Source: Anthostomella pinea
Taxonomy: Eukaryota; Ascomycota; Sordariomycetes; Xylariales; Xylariaceae
Direction: 5' to 3'
DNA: 64,000 bases
NCBI GenBank assembly: GCA_963556695.1
Contig: CAUWAG010000018.1
Span: forward strand, 4,650,001 to 4,714,000
In this document: one piece after another, positions 23,935 through 36,016 of the stretch
Layout of the letters: the number at the start of each line of letters is the position of its first letter
How positions within the stretch are numbered: position 1 is the stretch's first letter
Position numbers and translations under genes: made by a program
Notes under the pieces: generated by a model
Told to the model about the DNA's origin: nothing
Databases searched by the model: none
What the model saw: only the letters and a program-made list of their open reading frames with translations

Positions 23935-24576
23935 ATGCACTACGCGAAAACCGCATTGCGCTTATTGGCGGCCAGTGCGACCCTCACCGTGCAAGCCAGC
24001 GCCTCGGAACGCGTTCCCCAGCCCTGGGCGGACACTGGCTCCCTAGCCGTGCGCAACCCGGATCTAGGATCTTCTCTAACAACTGCGATCAAAGGCCTGG
24101 AAGCACCAGAGGATCTAATAGAATTCATTCCTGCCTGCCTTACCTGTTTCTTCTGGTCGCAGATAGCCACGCACTCGGCCCTGAAAGGCTCGGACGACAC
24201 GGACTCCAATTTCCTGGAGAAGCTTGGATCAGGATACATCGATTGGCTTATGCACCTATGTCAGAAGAAAAATCCTGGCGGCATCAGTGGCATCGTTGAC
24301 AAAATCATCGAGCTCGTCATCGTACCTCCGGAAACCCAGCATTGCGACGAACTCGATGCCACATACGACGATAAACTGCACAGGTTCGTCCTCGTTGACG
24401 GAAATGGGACCAAGTACGTGGCCGACGGGAAATCAGCAAGTACGTTCAGCACCAAAAATTCGGACGCTGCCAACAAAATGCGTTCCTTCTTCACATCCAC
24501 CGTATTCATTGAGGCTGCTGAAAAGCTAGTCAAACACTTTATGACAAAAACTTCACAATCAAGGGCTATGTTTTAG
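23935..24576 (+). CDS. Small secreted protein of unknown function
   Basis: Not recognised. The product from the ATG at 23935 (ACATAATGCAC context) is 213 aa. Residues 1-23 form a typical signal peptide (MHYAKTALRLLAASATLTVQ, then ASA). The open frame extends upstream of this ATG, but only this start yields a signal peptide. The mature part is mildly acidic and helical. It has four cysteines: two in ACLTCFF near residue 67, one in LMHLCQKK near 106 and one in TQHCDE near 133, so two disulfides are possible. There is no repeat, membrane anchor or enzyme motif, and no intron. It could be an effector-type or cell-surface protein; that is inference from secretion and size only. Confidence 0.65.
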   Translation: MHYAKTALRLLAASATLTVQASASERVPQPWADTGSLAVRNPDLGSSLTTAIKGLEAPEDLIEFIPACLTCFFWSQIATHSALKGSDDTDSNFLEKLGSGYIDWLMHLCQKKNPGGISGIVDKIIELVIVPPETQHCDELDATYDDKLHRFVLVDGNGTKYVADGKSASTFSTKNSDAANKMRSFFTSTVFIEAAEKLVKHFMTKTSQSRAMF

Positions 24577-25870
24577 AGTGGGAGATGGCTAAGGCACATC
24601 CATTGTGGCCGCCAGGGCAGTGATGAGCCGGGACTGGATAATCACGGTACCTTGCCTCGGCGTTATGAATCTTTCTCTTCTATCTCTCCTTTGCAGCACT
24701 GCACGAGATTTTTGATACCTTGAGTTCCTCTGAGAGACGGCGTCTTTCGAACAGGCACAGATCCTATCTGGTCCTCTGCGCTTCTACAATGGCCACTTTG
24801 GGCCTATTCCGAGCGGGAGATCTCAGCACATAGGGTTACGATATTACTTAGGGAATAGGGTTACGACGCTATTGCGGGATGGATCTTGTATGTAATATAG
24901 CGTTCTTGGGCCCGCAATGGCAAACCCCCTCAATGTATCCGACAGACGGAGAAGTGACAGAACGTGACCTGGATATATTCTGACCAACTACTGGCTTGCC
25001 TTTTTGACTCAAACTTCGCCTCCGATGCACGGTTGTTGTGCAGGTGTGATACCAAGGTCATAATCTGGCGACATTCCCAATGTGACACAGACTGCCACTG
25101 AGATATAATAAATGCTACCTGTCTGTATTGATTGACGGTATACCACAGTGGCCCAATGGCACACTCGCCGGCTTGGACTCAGCCTGGAGGGCGTGACTAA
25201 GAACTAGATATCATGTCTGGACCCATGGGCCACTGAGATTATCACGACGCTAACACACATTGCGAACACTGGCAGTCAGGTAAATAACCACATTTAAGGC
25301 GCGTTAATCGGAAAGGCTATCTAAGGAGTTGCGTCGGAGTTGGAGGCTAGGTAGGTTTGAGGATCAGGGGTGGGATATAGGTCAGTGGCACGCCCAATAC
25401 GTACCATGAGCAAAACTTTGTGCATCTTCTGTGCACCTATCCTCCTTTGAGCCTATCATGGGGGAACTGCCAAGGCTTACAGGCGAGAGCTCTTATCTGG
25501 TTCTCTTCCAAAGAGCTCGTTGACGATGTGCCGGGAGTCTTCATGGCCTATCTTAAAGAATCAAAAATACTGACGGAAACAATGCCAGTAGCTGTTACAT
25601 ATAATCACTGCAACTGCTGTTACTTTATCCGACTCGTAGCGCGGCGCAGCTTTCTCCATCCCTTTGTAGTGCGGGTAGCCGCCCGTCTTTGTCACCCGAA
25701 TTCAAAGGCATTGCCTCTAATTGTCCAGCGCCGAACCGCTACTGAGGGCAGCAGATTGATATAAATGGCAGTGTGCCCGACGTGAAGTCCAACAGAATGC
25801 TAGAAGACAAACACAAGAAATATCGCAGAATCATCTACCGCAATCAGAACACCACTCAAACTTCACCACA
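24577..25870. other. Intergenic DNA, no supported gene
   Basis: No open frame with recognisable content. The region includes the 5' flank of the APH-fold gene. Confidence 0.45.
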
Positions 25871-26731
25871 ATGCCGGCCCGCTTTCCACTCGAGGCGGCG
25901 TTTCAGCCACGCAGGGTACAAGAACAAAAGGAGCTCGAAACTCTGCTCAGCGGCGGTGTTCTGTCAAGGCAGAATGTCTTAACCCGCTACGTGATAACGG
26001 CCAAGAAGTACAGCCCGGGCTGCGAAGTCGAAGTTGCCAACACCGAGCTTGTCGGGAAGCAGACGACGATTCCCATCCCGGAAATATTAAACCATTGGCA
26101 GGAAAACGGCCAATTCTTCAAGGTACAGGCGTGCAAAAAAGGTAAGCCTCTCACAGACGCCCTACCGACATTGGCCCACGACGACATCGCAAGCGTCGGC
26201 CGTGAGGTAGGTGAGTCGCTGCTCCAACTCCGCCGTATCACTTCCCCGACAACTAAGACGCTCGTCGGCTGCCCAGTCTTTGACAGCCGGCTTGGCTACC
26301 CCTTGGAAGATGTTGGCGCGTACGGTAGCTACTCGGAATGCGCATCCGACGCCGACGTGGCGGATAACCTGGCGCTGGCTATCCAGCATGTGGACGACAC
26401 GACGCTGACGGCCCTGATGGCGAAGATGCCGTCATGCGAGCCGTTCACGTTCACGCACTCTGACGTGCATGAGGGCAATATCGTGGTGAGAGACGGTAAG
26501 TTCGTCGGACTCGCTGGTTGGGGGCTGGCTTCGTACTCGCCCTGTTGGTGGGAGTATGTCAATGCCGACCCGTTGCTTGCTGACCACTTCCCCGAGGAGA
26601 TGAAGTACCCCAAGGCCTTGGAGTGGTTCACTGTCTACCAGGCTGTTCTTGAAAGGGCTTGGGACGAAGAGACCCAAGATTTGGTCATGGAGTATATTGC
26701 TTCGTGGCTGGACTTGAGTGACTTGAGTTGA
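25871..26731 (+). CDS. APH-fold (aminoglycoside phosphotransferase-like) protein, catalytically degenerate
   Basis: Member of the broad fungal APH/choline-kinase-like fold family, whose known members phosphorylate small molecules. The single-exon product is 286 aa from an ATG in a good context (CACAATGCC). The C-lobe catalytic loop is present as FTHSDVHEGNIVV (about residues 196-208), keeping the HxDxxxxN pattern. The following metal-binding motif, normally I-D-W-E, reads GLAGWG, so the expected Asp is Gly. WWEYVNADP and the closing helices match the family. The N-lobe is short (about 90 residues), with no clear Gly-rich loop. Either this is a pseudokinase or it has lost activity recently; the intact frame argues against simple decay. 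Substrate unknown. Confidence 0.75.
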   Translation: MPARFPLEAAFQPRRVQEQKELETLLSGGVLSRQNVLTRYVITAKKYSPGCEVEVANTELVGKQTTIPIPEILNHWQENGQFFKVQACKKGKPLTDALPTLAHDDIASVGREVGESLLQLRRITSPTTKTLVGCPVFDSRLGYPLEDVGAYGSYSECASDADVADNLALAIQHVDDTTLTALMAKMPSCEPFTFTHSDVHEGNIVVRDGKFVGLAGWGLASYSPCWWEYVNADPLLADHFPEEMKYPKALEWFTVYQAVLERAWDEETQDLVMEYIASWLDLSDLS

Positions 26732-29083
26732 GCTGACAGGTAAGTGACGCCCCATAAGCACCTAGGCATATACTTGAATTGAGGGCCCATATTGAGCTCT
26801 CCCAGTAGAAATTGAAAGTATATCTAATTCCTTCGTCGTTACCGTCTTGCTTCCGTGTCTTATAACTGTCTTGGCTTAGTGAGCGGCCGGACTGATTAAC
26901 GCTCGGATAGGAGGTAACAAAGCACCTATAAGTCCAGTGCAATAAGGAGCAGGACAAGGCTTCATGTGGGTCTTGACTTGAATTGGAAAAGGGTAGTAAT
27001 AATACCGTCAGTGACATTGATAGGATGTCCTGGTGTAAGCAGTCGGGTGGCTCACAGGTGTGCTGTAGCACGCTTCCAGGGGTGACAAGGCTGACAAGGC
27101 TGACAGCAGCACTGAAAGGAAGGAACAGCCTGGAAGCGGGCTTTGAGCCTTAGTGTATCTGGGACAAGGGATCTTTACCCTCCGGATCAAAGGCTGGGCA
27201 TTGCTTTGAAGTTGGTATGTGTATTTAGTACCTGAACAGGTCCCAAGACCCAAGGGTAGATCCGCACCCAGAATGTAAGCAACATGATGACCTGAACCAC
27301 TGAACCGATCTTTTCCATACCTAGTGTGTATTTCCGGCCAGATTCATTTGTGACTGAAATGAATGCTTTGCTGCAGCCATTTGCTTACGTGTAAGTACAT
27401 ACCTCCATAGTGAGTAATGGGTACCGGGGTCAATGTGAGAGCGGAGGGTACCCATTATCGTGGAGTCCGGAGGGCCCGCGGCAGGCCACTGGGTGCTTGG
27501 AATCTCGCCCTCCGATCCAGCGATCGTGATTCTGACTAGTCAATGGCGACATCCCCATGCGAACTCGTAACCATAAAGCAGTGGTAGATTGCTCGGTCGC
27601 TAGCAACCTACAACAGTTAGGACAGCACCTGGCACAGTGTGGTGCATCTGCCACACCTTCTTGCTCATGTGGAAACTTTACGCGCTTCTTATCCCGCCAG
27701 GAGTCATTGTCCTTCCGTTATACCCATGATTCAAGTAGACTGCCAATGAAATGAGAGCGGGATGGTTAGGTACATACATGGTGGAAAACTTACGGTTGGC
27801 CATCTAATCATGCCATCCACATGCAGTTTCGACTGCATGAAACGATACCACCTCTGCCCGCCGCGGACTGACCAGTGCAGATACCTAGAGAAGACATTGG
27901 CACTCCCTGAGATAGTCACGACCAGTTCAATTCAATAGTTCCGATTTCTATACTGACATTGACCCCAGTGAACTCCCGGAAAGGACTGATTGAATTCTTA
28001 TGTTTGCCCGGCGTGTGGCGATGGGCCTTGGAGAGAGTCCGGGGGTGGGTCACTGACGGACGCCTAGTGCTAAAGTTAGATGCTCAGTGGATTAAAGTGG
28101 ACCGCATCACTTGACCCACCACTTCCGTCTGGGGAAGCGGGGTTAGCGCAGACCCCTGAGTCCACTACGCTGCAGGCCATTCCCAAGGACGTCGCACGTC
28201 AGGAGACTATAGCAATGTTGCTGTCGATACTACCGTCATATTGACCAGAGAAGTTTGACAGTGATATTCCTTCCAGGATGAAGTACACATAAAGCAGCAG
28301 AGCCTCAACTATCAAGGTCGAGTGGCAGGCAACCCATTGGACATGTCGTGTGCCACGACATACAGGTGTGGTGGTCTGATCCCTGAAATCTTGGAGTCAC
28401 ATATGTCAGGGGGGCATCTGGACGAGTCAGTATCTCTTACCATTTGACATGCAAGCCTCAGGCCACCCTCGCACGAGGACCATGTACGAGTGGTACAGCA
28501 AGTGGGCCAGCGTCATCGCTGGCCCATCTAGGTTTGGGTCGACACGCATGACCTGCTGGACTAGGCGAAGCATAAGCTGAGCGACCCCCAGCCCGGAGAG
28601 TATGCGATTGATGTGACACTCCCCTTCAATGCCATTGGTATACCCCGCTTCCTGCTGCGTCTTCCCCGGACGAGACCTTGTTTGATAGGGGCGGACGTGT
28701 TGGTTATTACCTTGGGGGCACAAGGATGGAGACGGGGAGGTGCTACCGTGCTTACCGTGGTGTAACGGGTACGTCCCTCTCCTTCTCCCTCTTCTTTAAA
28801 GATCTCGCCCTCCCCTCCCGACCTGCTCTTCCCAAACTCACGCCTTTCTCTATTCATCAACACTCACATCATCACCACCGCCACCTGATCTCCTAAATAT
28901 CAATCACCGTGAGACAACACCACTGGAACCCACTGCTTCTCCTAGTTTACAGCAGACAGAGGCCAGGTACGACATATCCCACAGCTCGCCCTTCCCCTCT
29001 CCTTCCTTCAATCACAAACCACTAACCCAGTCTCACCAGACACCACACGAAACTCTCCACTCTACCAACTCATATCATCCAAA
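26732..29083. other. Intergenic DNA and leader of the 105-aa gene
   Basis: No gene is supported. From about 28770 to 29080 the plus strand is C/T- and CA-rich, typical of a fungal 5' leader and promoter for the gene at 29084. An 11-bp CTGACAAGG-type repeat occurs near 27085-27105. Confidence 0.4.
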
Positions 29084-29401
29084 ATGCCCGTCCGCATCCC
29101 CAAGGCCAGAGGCAGCGAGACCGCCATCATCAGCATGGCCGGCGTGACCGCCTTCGCACCCTTCTACTTCATGATGCCCGGCGCCGAGGAACGCCTCACC
29201 TCCCAGACCACCCACTGGGCACCGCGATGGGAACGCAACATCTCCCACTTTGCACCACCCGCACAGAACATCGCCCAAAGAATAGAGCCCGGCGTCGGAC
29301 GGACCGTCCAGAAAATCAACAACAAGCTGCCGTTGGAGAGGATGGCGCTTACCGTCGACCGGAGGATCAAGGCTGGTATTGACAGGATGAGCAAGCGTTG
29401 A
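29084..29401 (+). CDS. Small conserved-looking protein, 105 aa, one hydrophobic segment
   Basis: Function unknown. Support comes from an ATG in excellent context (CCAAAATGCCC), a long pyrimidine-rich leader and strongly biased coding composition. Residues ~13-31 (AIISMAGVTAFAPFYFMM) form a single hydrophobic segment. The rest is amphipathic and basic with Trp residues (HWAPRW) and a helical C-terminus (VQKINNKLPLERMALTV). An N-terminal basic stretch before one hydrophobic segment would suit a mitochondrial or ER membrane microprotein; this is inference. There is no intron. Confidence 0.6.
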   Translation: MPVRIPKARGSETAIISMAGVTAFAPFYFMMPGAEERLTSQTTHWAPRWERNISHFAPPAQNIAQRIEPGVGRTVQKINNKLPLERMALTVDRRIKAGIDRMSKR

Positions 29402-30113
29402 TGCCGTGCTGGCTCGCAGGGATTGCGGAAGATCTGGGTCGGATGAATTGAGATATCGATCATTGACGAGATCGAGACACCCATCGAGATCATAGGATGT
29501 ACTACCCCAGACACGGGCACGAGTACGAGCGCATTGTCGCTCTGGATTGAGCCATACCTCGTCCACTACTCTGTAGCTTAGCACAATACAAGTTACATAA
29601 GAAGTAACCTGAGTCTCACCTGTCATCAGTGACCGCTCCACATACGATTAACATGGTGCCATCGGAGTACTTGGACGCTCGACTTCTGGTCTTACACGAT
29701 GGCGCGACTGAGAGAAACCACCCTCGGCAATATCAAAATCACTACTGACTAGACACCAAAGTCCAGAAGTCTGAGCACGACACACAGACTCGACAGCTTC
29801 CGTGAACATAATTGGGAATTGGTAACGTGTTCTCCACCGTGGTAGCATGTGATGCAACCGAAAAATTACTGGCAGAATGCAGGGCAGCCAACGCCACTAC
29901 TTTTCACTTCCCTCACGAAATTGATATCATTCGAAGTTCTCGACATGCAAGAGCTAGAATAGCAGAGACAGTACATCCAGTGAAAGTCTCGCACTGCTGT
30001 TCAATCATGCTGACGGCAGGGTGCGACTGGGGGAAGCTTCCAATCTTCTTTTCACCACTCCGAATTCGCAGTGCTCAGAAGTGAGGTTAACCAAGGAGCT
30101 TACATCAATTCCG
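29402..30113. other. Intergenic DNA between the 105-aa gene and the oxidoreductase pseudogene
   Basis: No gene is supported here. Confidence 0.45.
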
Positions 30114-30463
30114 TCATTTGAAAAGCTTGAGCCCTCCCGGGACAGTATCCTGAAACAGGCCCTCAGGATCATACTTCCTCCCAACCTCCTGCAAGAACCT
30201 CTTGTTCTCCTCCCCATACGACGTGAACGGGTCTTGGAACCCCGAGGCATAGTTCAAGTAGACATACGGCACGCGCACCCCCCCCCCCCCCTTCGACCCT
30301 CGGCATCCCTTTCAATCGCCTCCAGCGCCTCACGGAGCACCCGCAGGATCCCCTCATCGTCCGCGCGTTCTGCCAGAACGTCAACAGCAACACCGTCACA
30401 AGCGGCTCATCGTCGGCGTCCAGTCCGAGCGCGTTCCCGCCCAGCGCGGCCGTCCGGCGCAGG
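30114..30463 (-). pseudogene. FAD-linked oxidoreductase (BBE-like), 3' part
   Basis: C-terminal portion of a berberine-bridge-enzyme-like flavoprotein. Intact relatives covalently or tightly bind FAD and oxidise alcohols, sugars or secondary-metabolite intermediates. Reading the minus strand: TAALGGNALGLDADDEPL, VTVLLLTFWQNA, DEGILRVLREALEAIERDAE, then VPYVYLNYASGFQDPF, SYGEENKRFLQEVGRKYDP and a stop at 30116-30114. Two frameshifts break it: one after FWQNA (near 30368) and one at a run of 14 C (about 30278-30291, plus strand). The upstream end is cut at 30463 by the composite insertion, and the frame resumes at 38976. The N-terminal FAD domain is not in this window. Confidence 0.88.
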
Positions 30464-30780
30464 CAGCGTCACTATTAATTCAAGCCGATTTGATTGATTT
30501 AACGGTTGGATTTGGTTTAATTTAATTAAATCGAAGTTTTTACAATGTTTGCAACTTAAACATACTTTCCTTAGATTTAACCCTAATTAAACAAGCTTTA
30601 AAACCCTTTTCATATTTATATAAAGAGTGGTTTTATATAGTATTAAAGCCATAAAGTTTTTAAAAATTCTTGTTATAATTGAACTAATAATATTAAAATC
30701 TTATTCTAATTTGTTAATATAACTAGTTAATTTTGTTAATAAATTTTTATAGAATATTGAGCGGTTATTGTTGAATAGGA

Positions 30781-33700
30781 GCCGGAGATAGACACCGGAA
30801 GATCTCCAGTGTACCAAGAGCTCGCAACTGAAGGAGCCATCTACAGTAAGAACATCATGCACCAGGCCCAAGTCGACTACCGTGCCATTATATCAACGGT
30901 TAACAAGGGGGTACAGAAAAAGAAAAAGAAAGATTTTGTCAGCTGGATTAAAGAGTGGGAGTTGGTTATGGCCAGGGCTATGAAAGCCAGGATTCCTGAG
31001 GCTCTATCTCCAGCAACCTGGTTTAATGACTTCATAGTCGCTGTCACCTTGATGAACTCTAATTGGTCTTTTCAAGCCAGGGCAGACAAGAAGGAAGGAG
31101 TGCTTAAAGGCAGTATTTCATACTCTAAGATAACCTCTGATCTCCACAATGACTGGATAATAACGCATGCCGTTACCAATCCTTTAAAGGGATAGAAAGC
31201 GGGTTTCTCAGCCCTTTATGGAGAATAGGCAGACAATATAGGAGACTCAACAAGAGACTCAATTAAAAACAAGAGAGAAAAGGAGCATCCTCAAGTATAA
31301 TCAGACACAAGAGGCAGAGGCCGCGGTGGAGGAAACAACAATCAGAGACAGCAAGGGGGCTCAAGAGGTGGATCAAGAGGAGATTTCAGAGAAGGAAGTC
31401 AGGGAGCTTCTAATAAAAGAGGCCAAGATAATAAAGAAGCTCCCTCAATCACTTAAGCATGCAAGGGATGCTATTATAAAGGACACCACTTTATAGAGTG
31501 CTTTTATCTCTTCCTAAACAAGCGACCAAATGGATAGAAAGTCCATCACAATGTGGAGCGAATGGTCAAAATACTGCTTAAAAGGGACAACAATCTATCT
31601 GAGAAAGTGGCACAAATTTCCAAGAGACAGACACCGCGTGATTGACTCGTGGAAAGGGGTGAGAGAATATAACATGTGCCAACACACACAAAGAAGACAG
31701 CAGCATCCTACCTAGCAAATAAGACAAAGTCCTCTTACGCAACCGCCCCTTACCTCTTACTCAACTCGTTAATCCTCGACTCTGGCATAACCTTACATAT
31801 TTTCAACGTTATCACTCGCTTTAATAACTTTTATAGAGCCCCAACAGGTAATAGAGTATATGCAGGAGACACCTTCATACCAATCCTAGGATACGGAGAA
31901 GTAGACATCACTGCTCATAATTCACTGGGACCATTCATCTTGACACTACGGAATGTCGCTTTCTGTGAAGGATTTGTGACAAACCTTATATCTTTACAAC
32001 AACTCAAAAAGCTTAGATATTACTAAGACAATAAATCTCTTAATAACTATATCAGACAAAAGGATGATTCAGTGGTGTTCAAACTCACAGATAAGTTTGG
32101 ACAATGGGTTGTAGAGGACATACCCCTTGGCAAAACCAAAGCGTCCTTTGCCCTGTAGAGGAGGATAATTAATTCCAGAACAGAAAGAGCTCCAAACAAG
32201 AGTGACGAGAACCTCTGGCACTGGCGACTAGGGCATCCTGGCCCTGAAGTAATCGCCCAGATTACAAAGCATGCTAGAGGAGTGAGAATCAAGGGTCCCT
32301 CTACTGCTCAGTGTGATGGGTGTGGCAAGGCCAAAATCAAGAAACAGACACGCAGAACACCTAGGCGACCGTCAACCAAGCCAGGTAGCATCCTGTCTAT
32401 TGATTTCCTTGACCTTAAGAAGGACTCCGATGGCTACTGGAGTATTATGTTTGTCACTTACAGATACTCTGGATACGTTTGGACATATTTCCTGAAAAGG
32501 AGAACTATAGAACACATAATTGGCGCCCTATAACGCATTATCAGTATACTGAAAATACAGTTCCAGATCAATATTGAGGCCATAGATACAGACAATGAGT
32601 TCACCAAGTCAAAGGACATTAAAGACTTCATCAAAGACAATCATATCTGAATCGAGCCCTCTGCACCTCATACCCAAGACCAAAATGGAGGCGCTGAACG
32701 CTCGGGAGGTATAAGCAAAGCCAAAGCTCTTGCCATACGCAGCGGAGCCAAGCTTCTAATATATCTTTGGCGTCACATCTACACTGCAGCAGTGTATCTC
32801 CACAACCGGACACCATCCTTGCACCACAACTGGAAGACCTCATACGAGATGTTCTTCTAATATCTGTCATTCCGAGACGGCCTAGTTACCCCTGACTGCA
32901 GACCAATGCATATACACCTACGAGCATATGGCTGCAAAATGTTTGCAATGACTGCCACTGCACAGGAGAAGAAGGACCGCCTCAAGAAACTGAACCCAAA
33001 AGCCTGGGTTGGCTATCTTGTGGGATATAACTCAACCAATATCTATCTGGTCTGGAACCCATGAACCAGCAAGGTCCATGCTATGCGTGATGTGATAGCA
33101 GACAAGGACCAGATGTTTTTAGGAGACTTGAGCGACCTCAAGGACGACCTTTTGCATGTCAGCGAGGAACAATTAACACGATTTCTAAGTAGACACGAGA
33201 TGCCATCCAAAATCCTAGAGGACATTCCAGTGTACCAGGAAGATAAAGATCTTAACAGATTAATACAGGAGCACCCAGACAGAGATGAGATGGACCTGAG
33301 TGGTAATGGTACAGAAGATACCCAGGACAAAGCCAACACAAATGGTAGCAAAGGGACTGATCACTCCTATACATCTGCCGTGTTTGAGCCATACCTGACC
33401 CCAAAACCCACTCCTCTGCCTGCGGCAGCACTGCTGACTGCTACTATCAGAGAGCCTGTGGAGGGCCAGGTCAGAGCATCATGCTCCCAGCGAGCAGAAG
33501 AAGGGTTAGATGCCCGCTTGTTACCTTCAACTGGGGACGCCCAGGCCATACGAAATCGTCACGAGAATTGGGAAGCAGCGTTCAATGCTAGACGCGTTGC
33601 CAATCCTGTTGGTTTGATAGATGGCAGGCCGGTGAGCAAAGCCAAGTACAACAAGTACAGAACCTATGGCTCTCACCCTGGTGAGAGACCATCACACCAA

Positions 33701-35068
33701 GGAGATCATCACGGCTCAGCCTTAATACCTACAAAAATAAGGAAGATACATTAATGATCATTGCCACTAGAGCCAAAGAACTGGCAAGGTGTCAAAAATC
33801 ATCTCTACAAGGCTGAGTGGCATCAAGCCGAGGTTGACCATATCAGCAGCTACAATGAAATGGGATCATGTATAATCACTGACAAGTCAGCAACAAATGG
33901 ACACCAAATTCTGGACTGTATGTGGGTATACAAGTACAAGTTTGACAAGCATGGCTTCCTAAGCAAGTGCAAAGCACGCCTCGTGGTTCGCGGTAACCAA
34001 CAGAATAAGAACATCTATGAGGATACATATGCATCAACTCTTGCAGGCAGATCTTTCAGAGCCCTCATGGCAATCGCAGCCCGGTTCAATTGTGCTCATC
34101 CAATACGATGCCGTCAATGCCTTTGTCAACGCGGACCTAGAAAAGGAAGTCTTCATGAAAATACCATAAGGGCATCGTGAACAAGGAAAGGTCCTCTTGT
34201 TAAAGAAGGCTCTATATGGATTATGGCAATCTCCTTTGCTATGGCAGAAGCATTTCACTAAAACTCTAACAGACCTTAATTTCAAATCAGTCGCTCATGA
34301 ACCCTGTTGCTTCACAAAGGATGGCATGACCATCTTCTTCTATGTGGATGATATCGTGATAGCTTTTAAAGGACACCATCAGAACGCTATTAAGACGGTC
34401 ACAAAGAAGCTCAAAGCTACCTATAATTTGACAGGAGGAGAGCTACTATAGTGGTTCTTAGGGATGGAGATCATCAGGGACCGAAAACAGCGGCTCATCT
34501 GGCTGTCTCAAGCCTCATATATCGACAAAATTATAAGCCATATCGACCACAACAAGAAGTGTTCAGAGATCCCTATGAAGCCTCAAGAACTTCTCCCAAG
34601 TGACGAGCTTGCCTCGCCAGCCTCAATCAACAGATACCAAAAGAAGATCGGATCAATCCTGTACGCAGCAGTGATCACACGACTCAATATCTCCTTTGCT
34701 ACCTCTCGGCTTTCACGTTTTAATACCAACCTAAACAATTTATATACTGCTGCTACAGAGCATTTATTAGAATACCTGAAGGGCACCAGGTCTTTTGCTC
34801 TTCAGTTGGGGGATAAAGATCTGCTGGAAACATGAAGCGATGCATCGTTTGCTGACAACTACCTTGACTGAAAGAGCTCACAAGCATTTGTCATGAAGTT
34901 ATTTGGAGGCATCATTGGCCAGAGAGCAAACAAACAGAACACAGTGACAACCTCAACAACAGAGGCAGAACTGTTATCTGTTGCCCAAGCAGCCAAGGAA
35001 GTGATGTTTGTTTTGCGCCTCTTTAGAGAAATTGGCGTATCCTTGGACGGTCCAACTCTCCGGATCTG
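30781..35068 (+). mobile_element. Decayed Ty1/Copia retrotransposon (gag-pol remnant)
   Basis: In order on the plus strand: Gag (30809-31195 and beyond); a CCHC zinc knuckle C-K-G-C...H...C near 31455; protease LILDSG near 31770; integrase HWRLGHP, zinc-binding C-D-G-C, SIDFLDL, DTDNEF and GGAERS (32215-32715); reverse transcriptase WVYKYKFDKHG, YGLWQSPLLW and FYVDDIVIAF (33760-34380); and RNase H SDASFAD with TEAELLSVAQAAKEV (34840-35020). The YVDD catalytic pair is intact. Many in-frame stops and a few frameshifts break the polyprotein; most stops are TAA or TAG where CAA or CAG is expected. No flanking LTR pair was found, and coding similarity stops abruptly at ~35068, so the copy is truncated. 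Non-functional. Confidence 0.88.
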
Positions 35069-35378
35069 ATCTTAATTATCATTATTATTTTTAGATATAT
35101 TTTATAAAGTTAATTTGTAATTAAATACTATTAAATGTAATAGTGTGTTTGGTATGTGGTTTAACGTGGTCCGTGTGTCACTATAAGGTGTGTAATAGTA
35201 ATCCGATGTTATATAACAACTAAACAGCCACCTATTTAAATAGCGGTTTGTCCCTTTTAAACCATTAACTCAACACAAACAAATAAATCAACCCGATCTT
35301 AATCCATCCCCTGTCTTAACCCTTGTATAACTTCTTATAAATACTATATAATTATATAATTAAATAAATACTCTAAAC

Positions 35379-35866
35379 TGTGACGAGCCGTCTAACCTCT
35401 AAGGCTAAAGGGTTCTATAGGGTTTATGTTCTGAGGTAAGTCAACACAAAAGACGATAGAGGCTTCTGTCAACTAGAAGACACTCAGATGCTGGGGCTTG
35501 GTCTGAACTGGGTTCATTGAATAGTCGAGTCGTCAGGAGATTTCTCCCACCTTAGGGTTGGCTAAGATGCTTAGATTAATCACTGAGGTAGAGACTGTCT
35601 ATCTGTCTAGCTAGGAAATGTCCATCCTTATATATCCAACCTCTCCCTCACTGATGGGGTGGATATGTTGGATAACCTTGCTATCCAAGCTATCCTGGAT
35701 ATGTTGGATAACCTCGCTATCCAAGCTATCTATCACGTGATGTCTTGATCACGTGACCTAGACGTTTCCTTAGCCCGTGCGTTCTCCCGGGTTCTTCCAG
35801 TTACTGTCCATCTTGTTGGGCCTGCCAGCGGGCCTCATTCCCTGTACGACTCGTTGGTTCGTAACA
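35379..35866 (-). mobile_element. Solo LTR, family A, 488 bp, TSD TAAAC
   Basis: Read on the minus strand it begins TGTTACGAACCAACGAG and ends GGTTAGACGGCTCGTCACA (TG...CA). Perfect 5-bp duplications TAAAC flank it (35374-35378 and 35867-35871). Inside are a TATATAAGGA promoter-like box and short duplications of a GGATAGC(A/G)AGGTTATCCAACATATCC unit. No internal retrotransposon sequence remains, so it is a recombination product. Confidence 0.88.
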
Positions 35867-36016
35867 TAAACCTATATAGCCTTTAAAATAATTACCGTAT
35901 TAAAAACATTATATTTTAAGCGTTTATGTTTATTGATTTTGTTTTGTTGTATTTAGAGAAAAAGATAAATTAATTTTTCATATTATTTCTTTTATTATTT
36001 ATTCTTCATTTTTTAT

